Positions 51,157 to 60,671 are shown, counted from the stretch's first letter. The stretch is 64,000 bases of DNA from Tsukamurella sp. M9C (GCF_020169415.1 NZ_JAIULG010000022.1:1-64000), one strand, 5' to 3'. Translations and numbers: made by a program. The notes: generated from the letters alone by a model not told the origin.

Positions 51157-52238
51157 GCCGCGATGTTAGCAGTGTTCGCACGGTCGTGCTCGCGCCTCGC
51201 GCGCCACCTCTGGAAGGCGCGGGCCGCGGCGGGCGCGAGGAAGAGCATCAGCAGGACGCGGATGAGCTGCGCGGCGACGACGAAGGTGATGTCGACGTTC
51301 GACGAGGCGGCCACGGCGAGCACCGCGTAGATGCCGCCCGGCGTGGTCGCGAGGTAGCCGTCGAGTGCGGAGACGCCGGTCATCGCGGACAACGCGAAGC
51401 CCAGCCCCGCGCAGCCGATCCCGACGCCGACGATGAGCAGCACGGCCCAGGGCAGCAGCCGCGCCATCGACCGCAGCGACTCGCGGGTGAAGCCCACGCC
51501 CGCCTGCCAGCCGATCACGAGGTAGCCCGCGGCGACCAGGACCCACGGCACCGTCGCGCCCGCGGCGACGCCCGACAGCGACAGTGCGGCGGAGGCCACG
51601 AGCGGGCCGAGGAGGCCGCCCGCGGGCAGCCTCGTGGCCAGCCCGACGGCGAGGCCGCCGCCGACGCACACTGCGGTGAAGCCGAGGTCGAACCACCAGG
51701 CGCGCTCCGGGCCCGAGGCGACCGACGAGGAACCCGGCGTGTGCGGATACAGCGCCGCGACCAGCGGCAGCGAGACCGTCACCAGGCCGACGCGCAGGTA
51801 CTGGACGACCGCGACCACCTTCTCGTCGCCGCCGAGCTCGCGCGCGATCGCGACCAGCCCCGACGCGCCGCCCGCCACCAGCGCGAGCGAGCCGGTGATC
51901 GAGTCCGTGTCGCGGTGCCGGCCCAGGAGCGCGCCCGCGCCGACGGACAGCAGCAGCGTCGCGAAGCCGACGAGCAACGCCGCCGGCCACCGCGACCCCA
52001 GCGCCGCGACCGTGTGGGCCTGCATGAGCGTGCCGATGTACGCGCCGAGGACGCCCTGCGCGCCGAGCTGCACCGGCCGCGGAATCGGGCCCGGCGCGCG
52101 GCCCGCGAGTGCCGCGACCACCGCGCACACGAGCGCGGCGAACAGGGGCGCGCTCGGCACGCCGGCCGCGATCAGCGCGGCGGAGAGGGCGCAGGAGGCG
52201 ACGGTCAGGCCCGTCCATCTCGTCAGCTCGCTTCGCAT
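51153..52238 (-). CDS. AbrB-family (ammonia monooxygenase-like) membrane protein
   Basis: 361-aa inner-membrane protein with about ten helices and two internally similar halves, as in the AbrB duplication family (GAYIGTLMQAHTVAAL; GSLALVAGGASGLVAIARELGGDEKVVAVVQYLRV). Function unknown; often called putative transporter. The ATG at 52238 removes a polar upstream extension. It is divergent from a MarR gene and overlaps the downstream reductase, so both may be MarR-controlled. Confidence 0.82.
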   Translation of the reverse strand: MRSELTRWTGLTVASCALSAALIAAGVPSAPLFAALVCAVVAALAGRAPGPIPRPVQLGAQGVLGAYIGTLMQAHTVAALGSRWPAALLVGFATLLLSVGAGALLGRHRDTDSITGSLALVAGGASGLVAIARELGGDEKVVAVVQYLRVGLVTVSLPLVAALYPHTPGSSSVASGPERAWWFDLGFTAVCVGGGLAVGLATRLPAGGLLGPLVASAALSLSGVAAGATVPWVLVAAGYLVIGWQAGVGFTRESLRSMARLLPWAVLLIVGVGIGCAGLGFALSAMTGVSALDGYLATTPGGIYAVLAVAASSNVDITFVVAAQLIRVLLMLFLAPAAARAFQRWRARREHDRANTANIAA

Positions 52239-52254
52239 GACGACAAGTATCTGC

Positions 52255-52274
52255 TTGCAGAAGACGTCGTGCAA
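52255..52274. promoter_or_regulatory. inverted repeat between AbrB and MarR genes
   Basis: TTGCA (52255-52259) and TGCAA (52270-52274) flank a 10-bp spacer containing GACGTC. The position between divergent AbrB and MarR genes fits a MarR operator. Confidence 0.4.
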
Positions 52275-52312
52275 CTCGCGAAATGCGCAAAAGTATGAAG
52301 TAAACTCTTGCT

Positions 52313-52726
52313 ATGTCCGATGTCAGCGAGCTCCGCTACGGCGTGCACTCCCTCAGTCGCGAGATCCGTGCCCATCGCCGGCCCGGCCCGCTCACCGAGA
52401 CCCAGTACCTGATCCTCGGCAGCCTCGACCGCGGCGGACCGGCCACGCCGGCCGAGCTCGGCGAGGCGCACCACGTCCGCGCGCAGACCCTCACCCCCGC
52501 GCTCAACGCCCTCGCCGACGCCGGGCTGGTGTGCCGGCGCCGGGACGAGGCGGACCGTCGGCGGCAGTACGTCGAGCTGACCGACGCGGGCCGCGCCGTG
52601 ATCGAGGAGGACCGGGCGATCCGCAACGCCTGGCTCGCGTCGGCGATGGCGGAACGGCTCACCGACCTCGAACGGGACCTCCTGCTCCTGGCCGGTCCGG
52701 TCCTGGCGAAGCTGGCCGACGGGTGA
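52313..52726 (+). CDS. MarR-family regulator
   Basis: 137-aa winged-helix protein (LTETQYLILGSLDRGGPATPAELGEAHHVRAQTLTPALNALADAGLVCRRRDEADRRRQYVELTDAG), the wing being the RRRQYVELT turn. TAAACT ends 6 bases before ATG, a leaderless layout. It probably controls the divergent AbrB-reductase operon; the ligand is unknown. menD begins 21 bases after its stop with its own -10 box. Confidence 0.9.
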   Translation: MSDVSELRYGVHSLSREIRAHRRPGPLTETQYLILGSLDRGGPATPAELGEAHHVRAQTLTPALNALADAGLVCRRRDEADRRRQYVELTDAGRAVIEEDRAIRNAWLASAMAERLTDLERDLLLLAGPVLAKLADG

Positions 52727-52747
52727 TGCGGTCGTAAGGTGGTCCGC

Positions 52748-54418
52748 ATGCAGAAGCCGCCGAACCCGTCCACGCTCCAGGCGCGCGTGATCGTGGACGA
52801 GCTGGTCCGCGGCGGCGTCACCGACGTGGTGCTGTGCCCCGGCTCGCGCAACGCGCCGCTCGCCTTCGCCGTCCACGCGGCGGACGCGCGCGGTGAGCTG
52901 CGGCTGCACGTGCGCATCGACGAACGCACCGCGGGCTTCCTCGCCGTCGGCCTCGCCGCGGCCGCCCGCCGCCCCGTCGCGATCATCATGACCTCCGGCA
53001 CCGCCGTCGCGAACCTCGCGCCCGCCGTCTACGAGGCCAACTACGCCCGCGTCCCGCTGCTGGTCGTCAGCGCGAACCGGCCCTACGAGCTGCTCGGCTC
53101 CGGCGCCAACCAGACCGTCGAGCAGTTCGGCATCTTCGGCACCCAGGTCCGCGCGTCGCTGTCCCTCGGCCTCGCCGAGCCCGGCCTCGACCGCAACTCC
53201 CAGTGGCGCAGCGCCGTCTGCCGCGCGCTGTCGGCCGCCCGCGGCGCCCGCACCGGCAACGCCGGACCCGTCCAGTTCGACATCCCGCTGCGCGAGCCGC
53301 TCGTGCCCGACGACCCGTCGCCCGAGTTCGCGCACGGCCGGCCCGACGGCGGGCCGTGGACCGTCGCGCCCGTCGCCACCCTCGACGTACCGCTGCCGAT
53401 CGACCTGACCCCCGACACCGTCGTCATCTCCGGGCACGGGGCTGGCGAGAACCCCGCGCTCGCCGGACTGCCCACCGTCGCCGAGCCGACGGCCCCGCAC
53501 CCCGAGAACGCGCTGCACCCCTGGGCTCTCCCGGCCCTCAAGCCGCGGCAGGCCATCATCTGCGGCCGCCCGACCCTGCACCGCGAGGTGAGCGCCCTGC
53601 TCGCCGATCCGGAGGTCACCGTCTACGCCGTGACGACGGGGCCGCGCTGGCCCGACGTCTCCGGCAACGTCGCCGCCACGGGAACGCGGGTGCTGCCCGT
53701 CGGCGAGCCCGACGGGGCCTGGCTGCAGCGCTGCGCCGACGCCGACGCCGCCGCGCGGGAGGCCGTGGCCGAGGGACTCGACGCCGAGCCCGTCACCGGC
53801 CTGCACGTGGCCCGCGCCGTCTGCGCGGCCCTGCGCACCGGCGACCAGCTGGTGGTCGGGGCGTCCAACCCGGTTCGCGACGTCGCCCTCGCCGGCGACG
53901 TCCCGTCCGGCGTCCGCGTGCTGTCCAACCGCGGCGTCGCGGGCATCGACGGCACCGTCAGCACCGCCGTCGGCGCCGCGCTCGCCCACCCGGACCGGCG
54001 CACCGTCGCGCTGATGGGCGACCTGACCTTCGTGCACGACGCCTCCGGCCTGCTCATCGGCCCCGAGGAGCCGCGGCCGGCCAACCTCACCATCGTCGTC
54101 GCCAACGACAACGGGGGCGGCATCTTCAACCTGCTGGAGCAGGGGGAGGAGCGGTACTCCGGGGCGGAGTACGACGGTGCCGCCGCCCGCGTCTTCGGCA
54201 CCCCGCACGGCACCGACATCGGCTCCCTCTGCGCCGCCTACGGCGTCGAGTACGTGCGCGCCGAACTGGACGACCTCGCCGCCGCGACCCGCGCCGACGG
54301 CCTGCGCGTGGTCGAGGTGCGCACCGAGCGCACCGGCCTGCGCGCGCTGCACGCCGGGATGCGGGCGCGGATCAGCGCAGCGGCGTCGAGCGGCCCGGCC
54401 GCGGGGGAGGGCGCGTGA
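52748..54418 (+). CDS. menD: 2-succinyl-5-enolpyruvyl-6-hydroxy-3-cyclohexene-1-carboxylate synthase
   Basis: 556-aa thiamine-diphosphate enzyme condensing isochorismate with 2-oxoglutarate, the first committed menaquinone step. [14 protein letters not shown] and [13 protein letters not shown] with catalytic Glu are at the N-terminus; the ThDP/Mg motif is [16 protein letters not shown]...[20 protein letters not shown] ends 7 bases before ATG (leaderless layout). Followed, as Rv0555-Rv0558, by a membrane protein, a mannosyltransferase and menG. Confidence 0.96.
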   Translation: MQKPPNPSTLQARVIVDELVRGGVTDVVLCPGSRNAPLAFAVHAADARGELRLHVRIDERTAGFLAVGLAAAARRPVAIIMTSGTAVANLAPAVYEANYARVPLLVVSANRPYELLGSGANQTVEQFGIFGTQVRASLSLGLAEPGLDRNSQWRSAVCRALSAARGARTGNAGPVQFDIPLREPLVPDDPSPEFAHGRPDGGPWTVAPVATLDVPLPIDLTPDTVVISGHGAGENPALAGLPTVAEPTAPHPENALHPWALPALKPRQAIICGRPTLHREVSALLADPEVTVYAVTTGPRWPDVSGNVAATGTRVLPVGEPDGAWLQRCADADAAAREAVAEGLDAEPVTGLHVARAVCAALRTGDQLVVGASNPVRDVALAGDVPSGVRVLSNRGVAGIDGTVSTAVGAALAHPDRRTVALMGDLTFVHDASGLLIGPEEPRPANLTIVVANDNGGGIFNLLEQGEERYSGAEYDGAAARVFGTPHGTDIGSLCAAYGVEYVRAELDDLAAATRADGLRVVEVRTERTGLRALHAGMRARISAAASSGPAAGEGA

Positions 54419-54867
54419 GCCGCACCGCGCTGCGGCGCGTGCAGATCGTCCTGCTGAGCGCGGCGATCCTCATCACCGGGCTCTGCGTGGTGCTGGTCGC
54501 GGCCGCCTGGCGCGACGACCGCACCATCGACGCCGACCGCGGCACCGCGACCGCCGAGGTGCTCTCCGCCGGGCCCCGTCGCTCGACGATCAGCTTCTAC
54601 ACGACCGACGGCGTCAACCACAATCCTCCGCTCGGCGTTCTCTACCCCAGCGAGCTCAACGTCGGCGACCGCATCCAGGTCGAGTACAGCCGCTCCGATC
54701 CGGAGCTGGTCCGCGTGGCCGGACGGTCCGCGGCCGTCGCGGTGCTGCCCGCCGCGTCCGTCGCCGCGGGGACGTGGCTGGTGGTGGGGGCGATCATGCT
54801 GCTCATCGCCGCCGGCTATCACCGGGGTGAGAGTTCACCTGACGTTCCGCGCACCGTCGACCGGTAG
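54415..54867 (+). CDS. small membrane protein (DUF3592-like, Rv0556-like)
   Basis: 150-aa protein with a helix at each end (about residues 10-30 and 111-135) and an external beta-rich middle ([48 protein letters not shown]), a DUF3592-like arrangement. GTG overlaps the menD stop (GTGA). The conserved position after menD suggests coexpression; function unknown. Confidence 0.82.
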   Translation: MSRTALRRVQIVLLSAAILITGLCVVLVAAAWRDDRTIDADRGTATAEVLSAGPRRSTISFYTTDGVNHNPPLGVLYPSELNVGDRIQVEYSRSDPELVRVAGRSAAVAVLPAASVAAGTWLVVGAIMLLIAAGYHRGESSPDVPRTVDR

Positions 54868-54905
54868 GGAACCTCACGGTCACCGCCCCGGGCGACACTG
54901 CTGAC

Positions 54906-56060
54906 GTGCGTATCGCGATCGTGGCCGAGTCCTTCCTGCCGAACGTCAACGGAGTCACCAACTCGGTGCTCCGCGTCCTCGAGCACTGCCGCCGCACGGG
55001 CGCCGAGGCGATCGTCATCGCGCCCGATGCCGTCGCGGGCGAGGAGCCGGCGCCGACGCAGCACCTCGGGTTCCCCGTGTACCGGGTGCCGGCGCGGATG
55101 CTGCCGAAGATCTCGTCGCTGCCGATCGGGCAGCCGAACATGCTGATCGTCGACGTGCTGCGCGACTTCCGCCCCGACGTGGTGCACCTCGCCTCGCCCT
55201 ACTTCCTGGGCGCGGGCGGCCTCGCCGCGGCGAAGCGGCTCGGCATCCCCGTGGTCGCGATCTTCCAGACCGACGTCGCCGGGTTCGCCGGTTCCTACGG
55301 GCTCGGCCCGCTGGAGCGCGCCGCCTGGTGGTGGACCCGGCAGATGCACAAGCAGTGCGACCTGACCCTCGCCCCGTCGTCGGCGTCCGTCGCCGACCTC
55401 GAGGCGCACCGCATCCCGCGGGTCAAGACCTGGGCGCGCGGCGTCGACGCGGAGCGCTTCGCCCCGTCGCACCGCTCCGCCGCGCTGCGCGCCGATTGGC
55501 TGGGGGACCGCCCCGACCGGCTGGTGGTCGGCTTCGTCGGGCGGCTCGCCGCGGAGAAGCACGTCGAGCGGCTCGCCGGGCTCGCGCACCGCGACGACGT
55601 GCAGCTCGTCATCGTCGGCGACGGCCCGGAGCGCGCCCGACTGGAGAAGCTCCTACCGCACGCGGTCTTCACCGGGCAGCTCGGCGGAGAGGACCTCGGC
55701 GCCGCGTACGCCTCGCTCGACGTCTTCGTGCACGCCGGCGAGCACGAGACCTTCTGCCAGGCCGTGCAGGAGGCGCTCGCGTCGGGCGTCCCGTCGATCG
55801 CGCCCGACCAGGGCGGGCCGCGCGACCTCGTCGCGCACTGCCGCAACGGCTACCTGCTGCCGACCGCGGAGTTCGCCGATCTGCTGCCCGGCGTCATCGA
55901 CACCCTGGCCGATCCCGCGCTCCGCGCCCGGTTCGGGGAGGCCGCCCGGAAGTCCGTTCTGGCCCGTACCTGGCCGGCCCTCTGCGACCAGCTGTTCGGG
56001 CACTACGAGAGCGTGATCGCCGGACCTGCGGCGGGCCGCTCGGTCCGCGCCGTCGTGTAG
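54906..56060 (+). CDS. mgtA: GT4 glycosyltransferase, MgtA-like alpha-mannosyltransferase
   Basis: 384-aa GT-B glycosyltransferase of family 4. N-terminal [19 protein letters not shown] is the acceptor side; [16 protein letters not shown] and the EX7E motif in [25 protein letters not shown] bind the nucleotide sugar. It matches Rv0557 (MgtA/PimC), which adds mannose to a glucuronyl-diacylglycerol in related species; GDP-mannose as donor is inferred from that. GTG start, 39 bases after the preceding stop. Confidence 0.87.
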   Translation: MRIAIVAESFLPNVNGVTNSVLRVLEHCRRTGAEAIVIAPDAVAGEEPAPTQHLGFPVYRVPARMLPKISSLPIGQPNMLIVDVLRDFRPDVVHLASPYFLGAGGLAAAKRLGIPVVAIFQTDVAGFAGSYGLGPLERAAWWWTRQMHKQCDLTLAPSSASVADLEAHRIPRVKTWARGVDAERFAPSHRSAALRADWLGDRPDRLVVGFVGRLAAEKHVERLAGLAHRDDVQLVIVGDGPERARLEKLLPHAVFTGQLGGEDLGAAYASLDVFVHAGEHETFCQAVQEALASGVPSIAPDQGGPRDLVAHCRNGYLLPTAEFADLLPGVIDTLADPALRARFGEAARKSVLARTWPALCDQLFGHYESVIAGPAAGRSVRAVV

Positions 56061-56070
56061 CTTTCGGGGC

Positions 56071-56760
56071 ATGGCAAGGGCCTCTCTGGACAAGAAACCG
56101 GGCGACGTCGCGTCGATGTTCGACGGTGTCGCGCGCCGGTACGACCGGACCAACACGCTCATGACGGGCGGGCTGGACCGGTACTGGCGCGCCCGCACCC
56201 GGCGCGCGCTCGACCTCAAGACCGGGGACCGCGTGCTCGACCTCGCCGCCGGCACCGGCGTCTCGACCGTCGACCTGGCCCGCTCCGGCGCGTGGGTCGC
56301 GGCCTGCGACTTCTCGACGGGGATGCTCCAGGCCGGCTCCTTCCGCCGGGTGCCGATGGTCGCGGGCGACGCCATGGCGCTGCCGCTCGCCGACGACTCC
56401 TTCGACGCCGCCACCATTTCCTTCGGCCTGCGCAACGTGCAGGACACCGTCGCGGGCCTGCGGGAGATGGCGCGCGTCGTGCGCCCCGGCGGCCGCCTCG
56501 TGGTGTGCGAGTTCTCCACGCCCACCAACGGCGCCTTCCGCGCGCTGTACGAGAAGGTCGCGCTGGAGGCCATCCAGGTGGTGGCGAAGGGATCGTCGAA
56601 CCCGGAGGCCTACACCTACCTCGCCGAGTCGATCCGGAACTGGCCGGCGCAGGCCGAGCTCGCGGACCTCCTCCGCGAGGCGGGCTGGGGCGACGTGGCC
56701 TGGACGAACCTGACCGGCGGCATCGTCGCGCTGCACACCGCGACCCGCCCGCTAGGCTGA
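56071..56760 (+). CDS. menG: demethylmenaquinone methyltransferase
   Basis: 229-aa SAM-dependent methyltransferase making the last step to menaquinone (MenG/UbiE). [16 protein letters not shown] at the start, the SAM loop [16 protein letters not shown] and [26 protein letters not shown] are the family motifs. TAGCTT ends 7 bases before ATG and overlaps the mgtA stop, so it may have its own leaderless promoter. Confidence 0.95.
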   Translation: MARASLDKKPGDVASMFDGVARRYDRTNTLMTGGLDRYWRARTRRALDLKTGDRVLDLAAGTGVSTVDLARSGAWVAACDFSTGMLQAGSFRRVPMVAGDAMALPLADDSFDAATISFGLRNVQDTVAGLREMARVVRPGGRLVVCEFSTPTNGAFRALYEKVALEAIQVVAKGSSNPEAYTYLAESIRNWPAQAELADLLREAGWGDVAWTNLTGGIVALHTATRPLG

Positions 56761-56764
56761 ACAC

Positions 56765-57757
56765 GTGGAGAAGACGGTAGCCGGGGTCTCGCTGGGATCC
56801 GACGAGTTCGCGGCGGGGATCCGCGCGGACCTCGCCCGCGTCGAGCAGGTCATCGCCGACGGCATCGCCGAGGCCGACGGGTGCGTGATCGAGGAGGCCC
56901 TGCACCTCTTCCAGGCCGGCGGCAAGCGCTTCCGGCCCATGTTCACGGTGCTCTCCGGCCGGATCGGCGGAGCCCCGTCCGACCAGGTCATCACCGCCGC
57001 CGCGGCGATGGAGCTGACCCACCTCGCGACGCTGTACCACGACGACGTGATGGACGAGGCGGACACGCGCCGCGGCGCACCGTCGGCCAACGCGCGGTGG
57101 GGGAACTCGATCGCGATCCTCGCCGGCGACTTCCTCTTCGCCCGCGCCTCCGCGTACGGCGCCGATCTCGGCCCCCGCGCCGTCGGCGTCATCGCGAAGT
57201 GCTTCGGTGAGCTGGTCACGGGCCAGATGCTCGAGCTCAAGGGCGCCGGCGACGGCGACCCGGTGCAGCACTACCTCGACACCATCTGGGGCAAGACCGG
57301 CAGCCTCATCGCCACCTGCGGCCTGCTCGGCGCGCTGCACGGCGGCGCCGACGAGGCGACGGCGCAGCGGATGTACCGCATCGGTGCCGCCATCGGCATG
57401 GCGTTCCAGATCAGCGACGACATCATCGACATCAGCTCGATCGCCCAGGACTCCGGCAAGACGCCCGGCACCGACCTGCGCGAGGGCGTTTTCACCCTGC
57501 CGGTGCTCTACGCGCTGCGTGACGAGGGCCCCGAGGCCGATCGGCTGCGCGAGATCCTCGTGGGCCCGGTCACCGACGACGCGCTGGTCGACGAGGCCAT
57601 CGAGCTCCTCGGCCGCTCCGCGGGCATGAAGGAGGCGCAGGCCACGCTGGCCCGCTACGCCGACGAGGCCCGCGCCGAGCTGGCCGAGCTGCCCGAGTCC
57701 GAGCCCCGCTCCTCCCTCGAGTCCCTGGTCACCTTCACGGTCGCCCGCCTGGGCTGA
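56765..57757 (+). CDS. long-chain polyprenyl diphosphate synthase
   Basis: 330-aa trans-prenyltransferase. First Asp-rich motif LYHDDVMDEADTRRG, second FQISDDIIDIS; the small residues before the first motif fit a long-chain product. Equivalent to GrcC1 (Rv0562), and likely supplies the menaquinone side chain to MenA; chain length cannot be read reliably. GTG start: TAGGCT ends 6 bases upstream and overlaps the end of menG. Confidence 0.93.
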   Translation: MEKTVAGVSLGSDEFAAGIRADLARVEQVIADGIAEADGCVIEEALHLFQAGGKRFRPMFTVLSGRIGGAPSDQVITAAAAMELTHLATLYHDDVMDEADTRRGAPSANARWGNSIAILAGDFLFARASAYGADLGPRAVGVIAKCFGELVTGQMLELKGAGDGDPVQHYLDTIWGKTGSLIATCGLLGALHGGADEATAQRMYRIGAAIGMAFQISDDIIDISSIAQDSGKTPGTDLREGVFTLPVLYALRDEGPEADRLREILVGPVTDDALVDEAIELLGRSAGMKEAQATLARYADEARAELAELPESEPRSSLESLVTFTVARLG

Positions 57758-57768
57758 GGACCCCCGAA

Positions 57769-58629
57769 GTGCAGGGCCTGGGGAGTAGGACCGGCAATCA
57801 GATCCGCACCGCGCTGCTCCTGGCGCTGGTCGCGGGCTTCCTCATGGCCACCGGCGCGGTCTTCGGGCAGACGGCCTTCGTGCTCTCGATTGTGCTCGCC
57901 GCCGGCGTGTGCGCCTACCTGTACGTCAGCGGGCCGTCGCTGCCGCTGCGCGCCATGCATGCGCGCAGCGTCTCCGAACTGCAGCAACCCGCGCTGTTCC
58001 GGCTGGTCCGGGAACTCTCGACCTCCGCGCGGCTGCCCATGCCCGCGATCTACGTCTCGCCCACCGCGGCGCCCACCGCCTTCGCGACCGGCCACGGCCC
58101 GACGCACTCCGCGGTGTGCGTGACCATCGGGCTGCTGGAGTTGCTCTCGGAGGACGAGCTGCGGGCCGTCCTGGCGCACCAGCTCGCCCGGATCGGCTCC
58201 CGCGACACGCTGACCGCCTCCGTCGCCGGGGCGCTCGGCGCCGTGATCTGCGGTTTCGCCGGCTTCGGCTACCTCCTCGGCTTCGGCGACGGCGGCGCGC
58301 GGCGCAGCCGGGTCGTCGACGCCATGCTGTCGGTGCTCGCGCCCATCGCCGGCGCGCTGATCCGCCTCGGCGTCTCGCGGACCGTCGACTACCGCGCCGA
58401 CCACACGGGCGCGCTGTTGACCGGGTCGCCGTCCACGCTGGCCGGCGCCCTGGAGAAGGTGTCCGACGGTGCCGCCCGCGCACCCCTGCCGCCCGAGCCC
58501 GAGATCGCCGTGCACGCCAACACCATGCTGGTCTGCCCCTTCCTCGACAGCGACCGCATGGGCCGGATCTTCCGCACGCAACCGCCCGTCGACCGCCGCG
58601 TCGAGCGCCTGCAGGCCCTCACGTCGTAG
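57769..58629 (+). CDS. HtpX-like M48 membrane protein with degenerate active site
   Basis: 286-aa protein of HtpX length and layout: two N-terminal helices (about residues 11-45), a cytosolic-face domain, a helix pair near residues 150-195, and the C-terminal domain. The HExxH zinc-protease motif is H137-Q138-L-A-R141, so the catalytic Glu and the second zinc His are both replaced. The third-ligand region SRTVDYRADHTGAL has Asp where Glu is usual. It is therefore probably proteolytically inactive. GTG start follows GAGGA and lies 11 bases after the synthase gene, matching the Rv0562-Rv0563 order. Confidence 0.85.
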   Translation: MQGLGSRTGNQIRTALLLALVAGFLMATGAVFGQTAFVLSIVLAAGVCAYLYVSGPSLPLRAMHARSVSELQQPALFRLVRELSTSARLPMPAIYVSPTAAPTAFATGHGPTHSAVCVTIGLLELLSEDELRAVLAHQLARIGSRDTLTASVAGALGAVICGFAGFGYLLGFGDGGARRSRVVDAMLSVLAPIAGALIRLGVSRTVDYRADHTGALLTGSPSTLAGALEKVSDGAARAPLPPEPEIAVHANTMLVCPFLDSDRMGRIFRTQPPVDRRVERLQALTS

Positions 58630-58660
58630 CCCGACGGTCCCGCTTCGCAGGTCAACGTCA

Positions 58661-58769
58661 CGCGGGGGACGTCGACGCCGCGCGGGGGACGGCCGGTCCC
58701 CCATGAGAAGTCGGTCGCGGGGTGGGGAGATGCCGTCCCCCACGCGTGGTCGACGACGCGTGGGGGACG
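58661..58769. repeat. palindromic GTCCCCC/GGGGGAC repeat cluster, left copy
   Basis: CGCGGGGGACG occurs twice with a 20-base period (58661-58671, 58681-58691). A hairpin follows: CGTCCCCCACGCG (58734-58746) pairs perfectly with CGCGTGGGGGACG (58757-58769) around TGGTCGACGA. The cluster fills the gap between the convergent HtpX-like and DUF559 genes and may also end both transcripts. Confidence 0.75.
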
Positions 58770-58778
58770 ATGTCCCGG

Positions 58779-59696
58779 TCATGCCGCCCACTCGATGCCG
58801 TGCCGGGCGAACGCGCTGCTCAGTTTGCGGCGGAGGAGCGCGTCGTTCGTGAGGTTCGACCAGCCCCATCGGACCACTTCCATGCCGTGAGTGCTGAACA
58901 GCGCCTGGCGTTCCTTCTCCGCCTCCAGGGAGGCAGCCCGTTCGGCATCGCGGTCGCCGTATTTGCCCGATCCGTCGAACTCGCCGACGAGCGACCCCCA
59001 CTCGAAGTCGACGAAGTGTTCCCGCCCGCCGAAGCGGTAGGAGGTCTGCAACCGGGGCATCGGCATGCCCCACGCCATCATCAGCATCCGTGACCAGGAC
59101 TCGCCTGCCGATTCGGCGCAGTCCACGGAGAGTTCCAGGGCGCGTCGCGCCGTTGCGGATCCGCGGCGCCGGCCGAGGCGGTCGAGGGTCGCGGACAATT
59201 CCTCGACCCCGACGGGCGCCGGATCGTTCGCCGACGGAAAACGGCGGATCAGGCGGACGCTGTCGATCGCGGCGACGGCGCGGATCAGGTCGCCGGTCAT
59301 CGCGACATCGATCGCGGTGCGGGCCCGAGTCGTCACCAGGGCACCGTCGACGTGGGTGATCTCGGCGTCGGTGAGTGGACGCGGGTGCACGTGGACACCC
59401 GGCCGCCTCCCTCCGCCGTGGACTCGATCGACGGTGAAGTGCACGTCGGTACGGCTCGGACGGAGGAAGGGAATGTCGTGCAACGCGGCCGCGCTCTCGA
59501 AGCTGACCGCGTTCCTGCAGGTCATCGCCGTCGCGAGGACTTTCAGGCGATACACCGCGTGCGCTGGACGGTCGCCCGGCGTCGTGTAGACGCCGCTGGC
59601 CAGCCGGATCAGTTCCCCCTCCGCGACTGCACGGCTGATGTCCGGGCTGCTGCGGCCGGTGGCGAGTAGATATGCGCGTGTGAGTAGTTCCCCCAT
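58779..59696 (-). CDS. DUF559-domain protein with AbiEi-like N-terminus
   Basis: 305-aa protein. The N-terminus (MGELLTRAYLLATGRSSPDISRAVAEGELIRLASGVYTTPG) resembles the winged-helix AbiEi antitoxin domain; the middle has HVHPRPL and VTTRARTAIDVA. The C-terminus is a DUF559/Vsr-like endonuclease fold (QTSYRFGGREHFVDFEWGSLVGEFDGSGKYG ... MEVVRWGWSNL), with FDGSGKY bearing possible catalytic Asp and Lys. No AbiEii toxin is adjacent. ATG 59696 has little ribosome signal. Palindromic repeats flank the gene on both sides. Confidence 0.78.
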   Translation of the reverse strand: MGELLTRAYLLATGRSSPDISRAVAEGELIRLASGVYTTPGDRPAHAVYRLKVLATAMTCRNAVSFESAAALHDIPFLRPSRTDVHFTVDRVHGGGRRPGVHVHPRPLTDAEITHVDGALVTTRARTAIDVAMTGDLIRAVAAIDSVRLIRRFPSANDPAPVGVEELSATLDRLGRRRGSATARRALELSVDCAESAGESWSRMLMMAWGMPMPRLQTSYRFGGREHFVDFEWGSLVGEFDGSGKYGDRDAERAASLEAEKERQALFSTHGMEVVRWGWSNLTNDALLRRKLSSAFARHGIEWAA

Positions 59697-59780
59697 GGAG
59701 GCATTGAACCGCCGCGTTCGCCGCCCAGCCGCGCTGCGAGCCGCTTCCTCCACAGGCTACTGGCGAGTATCCCCAACATT

Positions 59781-59896
59781 TCGTCCCTCACGCGGCGTCG
59801 ACGAGGCGTGGGGGAGATCACGTCCCCCATCGGAGGGACGGCGTTTAGCGGGGGACCAAACGTCCCCCACGCGGCGTTGACGCGGCGTGGGGGACG
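59781..59896. repeat. palindromic GTCCCCC/GGGGGAC repeat cluster, right copy
   Basis: CGTCCCCCACGC (59861-59872) pairs with GCGTGGGGGACG (59885-59896) around a spacer like that of the left cluster. A degenerate copy lies at 59782-59816 (CGTCCCTCACGC...GCGTGGGGGA), and additional GTCCCCC/GGGGGAC heptamers at 59822-59856. It occupies most of the 302-base gap between the DUF559 and YajQ genes; no ORF is apparent there. Confidence 0.75.
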
Positions 59897-59917
59897 TCGG
59901 CGTGATGAGGATCATGG

Positions 59918-59982
59918 GCGGCCGGGCGCGGAGGAGGCCCGGCCGCGAGCGCACCGTCGCACCACCCGGCGCGACGGTGCGC
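59918..59982 (-). terminator. two tandem hairpins downstream of yajQ
   Basis: GCGCACCGTCGC/GCGACGGTGCGC (59949-59960 and 59971-59982) is a perfect 12-bp stem 16 bases after the yajQ stop. GCGGCCGGGC/GCCCGGCCGC (59918-59927 and 59937-59946) is a second perfect 10-bp stem. Neither has a U-tract, as usual in this group. Confidence 0.7.
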
Positions 59983-59998
59983 CGTCGGACCTGGGGAC

Positions 59999-60490
59999 CT
60001 AGCGGTAGTTGACGAACTGGAGCGCGATGTCGAGGTCGGCGTTCTTGAGCAGCGACTGGACGGACTGCAGGTCGTCGCGCGACTTGCTGGAGACGCGCAG
60101 CTCCTCGCCCTGGATCTGCGCCTTGACCGACTTGGGGCCCTCGTCGCGGATGAGCTTGCTGATCTTCTTGGCGTTCTCGCTGGTGATGCCCTCGACGAGG
60201 GTGCCGGTGATCTTGTACGTCTTGCCGGAGGCGACGGGGTCGCCGGCGTCGAAGGCCTTGAGCGACAGTCCGCGCTTGATGAGCTTCTCCTGGAAGACCT
60301 CGAGGCCGGCCTTGACCCGCTCCTCGGCGTCGGAGGTCAGCACCACCTTGTCCTCGCCGGAGAACTCGACGGTGGTGTTCGTGCCGCGGAAGTCGTACCG
60401 CTGGCTCAGCTCCTTCGAGGCCTGGTTGAGGGCGTTGGCGACCTCCTGGCGATCGATCTTGCTCACGACGTCGAACGACGAATCGGCCAT
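59999..60490 (-). CDS. YajQ family nucleotide-binding protein
   Basis: 163-aa protein with two ferredoxin-like domains: [37 protein letters not shown] and [33 protein letters not shown]. YajQ homologues bind cyclic-di-GMP or RNA in some bacteria; Rv0566c is the mycobacterial counterpart. ATG 60490 begins the conserved N-terminus; upstream in-frame sequence would run into the tRNA promoter region. Confidence 0.92.
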   Translation of the reverse strand: MADSSFDVVSKIDRQEVANALNQASKELSQRYDFRGTNTTVEFSGEDKVVLTSDAEERVKAGLEVFQEKLIKRGLSLKAFDAGDPVASGKTYKITGTLVEGITSENAKKISKLIRDEGPKSVKAQIQGEELRVSSKSRDDLQSVQSLLKNADLDIALQFVNYR

Positions 60491-60512
60491 CTTCTGTTGC
60501 ACTCCTATGATG

Positions 60513-60556
60513 TTGACCTGCGGGTTTGCGTGCCCCCCACGGGGGCGTTGTAGTCT
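60513..60556 (+). promoter_or_regulatory. putative tRNA-Tyr promoter
   Basis: TTGACCTGCGGGTTTG begins at 60513 and TAGTCT, a plausible -10, is at 60551-60556, 30 bases before the tRNA. The same two elements at the same distance precede the tRNA-Thr gene, supporting a promoter role although 32 bases is too long for a simple -35/-10 spacer. Confidence 0.45.
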
Positions 60557-60585
60557 TCTCTCCGCTGCCTTCACAGGCGGTGCAA

Positions 60586-60670
60586 GGCACGTTGCCCGAG
60601 CGGCCAATGGGAGCGGACTGTAAATCCGTCGGCTTAGCCTACGTAGGTTCGAATCCTACACGTGCCACCA
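60586..60670 (+). tRNA. tyrT: tRNA-Tyr (GTA)
   Basis: Acceptor arms GGCACGT/ACGTGCC, anticodon GTA in GACTGTAAATCC, a long class II variable arm (GGCTTAGCC) and T-loop GTTCGAATC. The CCA end is encoded (60668-60670). Confidence 0.97.
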
Positions 60671-60671
60671 G

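Noticed and set aside
57769-58629. Active HtpX protease
   Set aside because: HExxH is replaced by HQLAR; calling it a functional protease would be wrong on sequence alone.
58661-59896. CRISPR-like array from the repeated GTCCCCC/GGGGGAC units
   Set aside because: Spacing is irregular, the units are hairpins rather than direct repeats with uniform spacers, and no cas gene is present.
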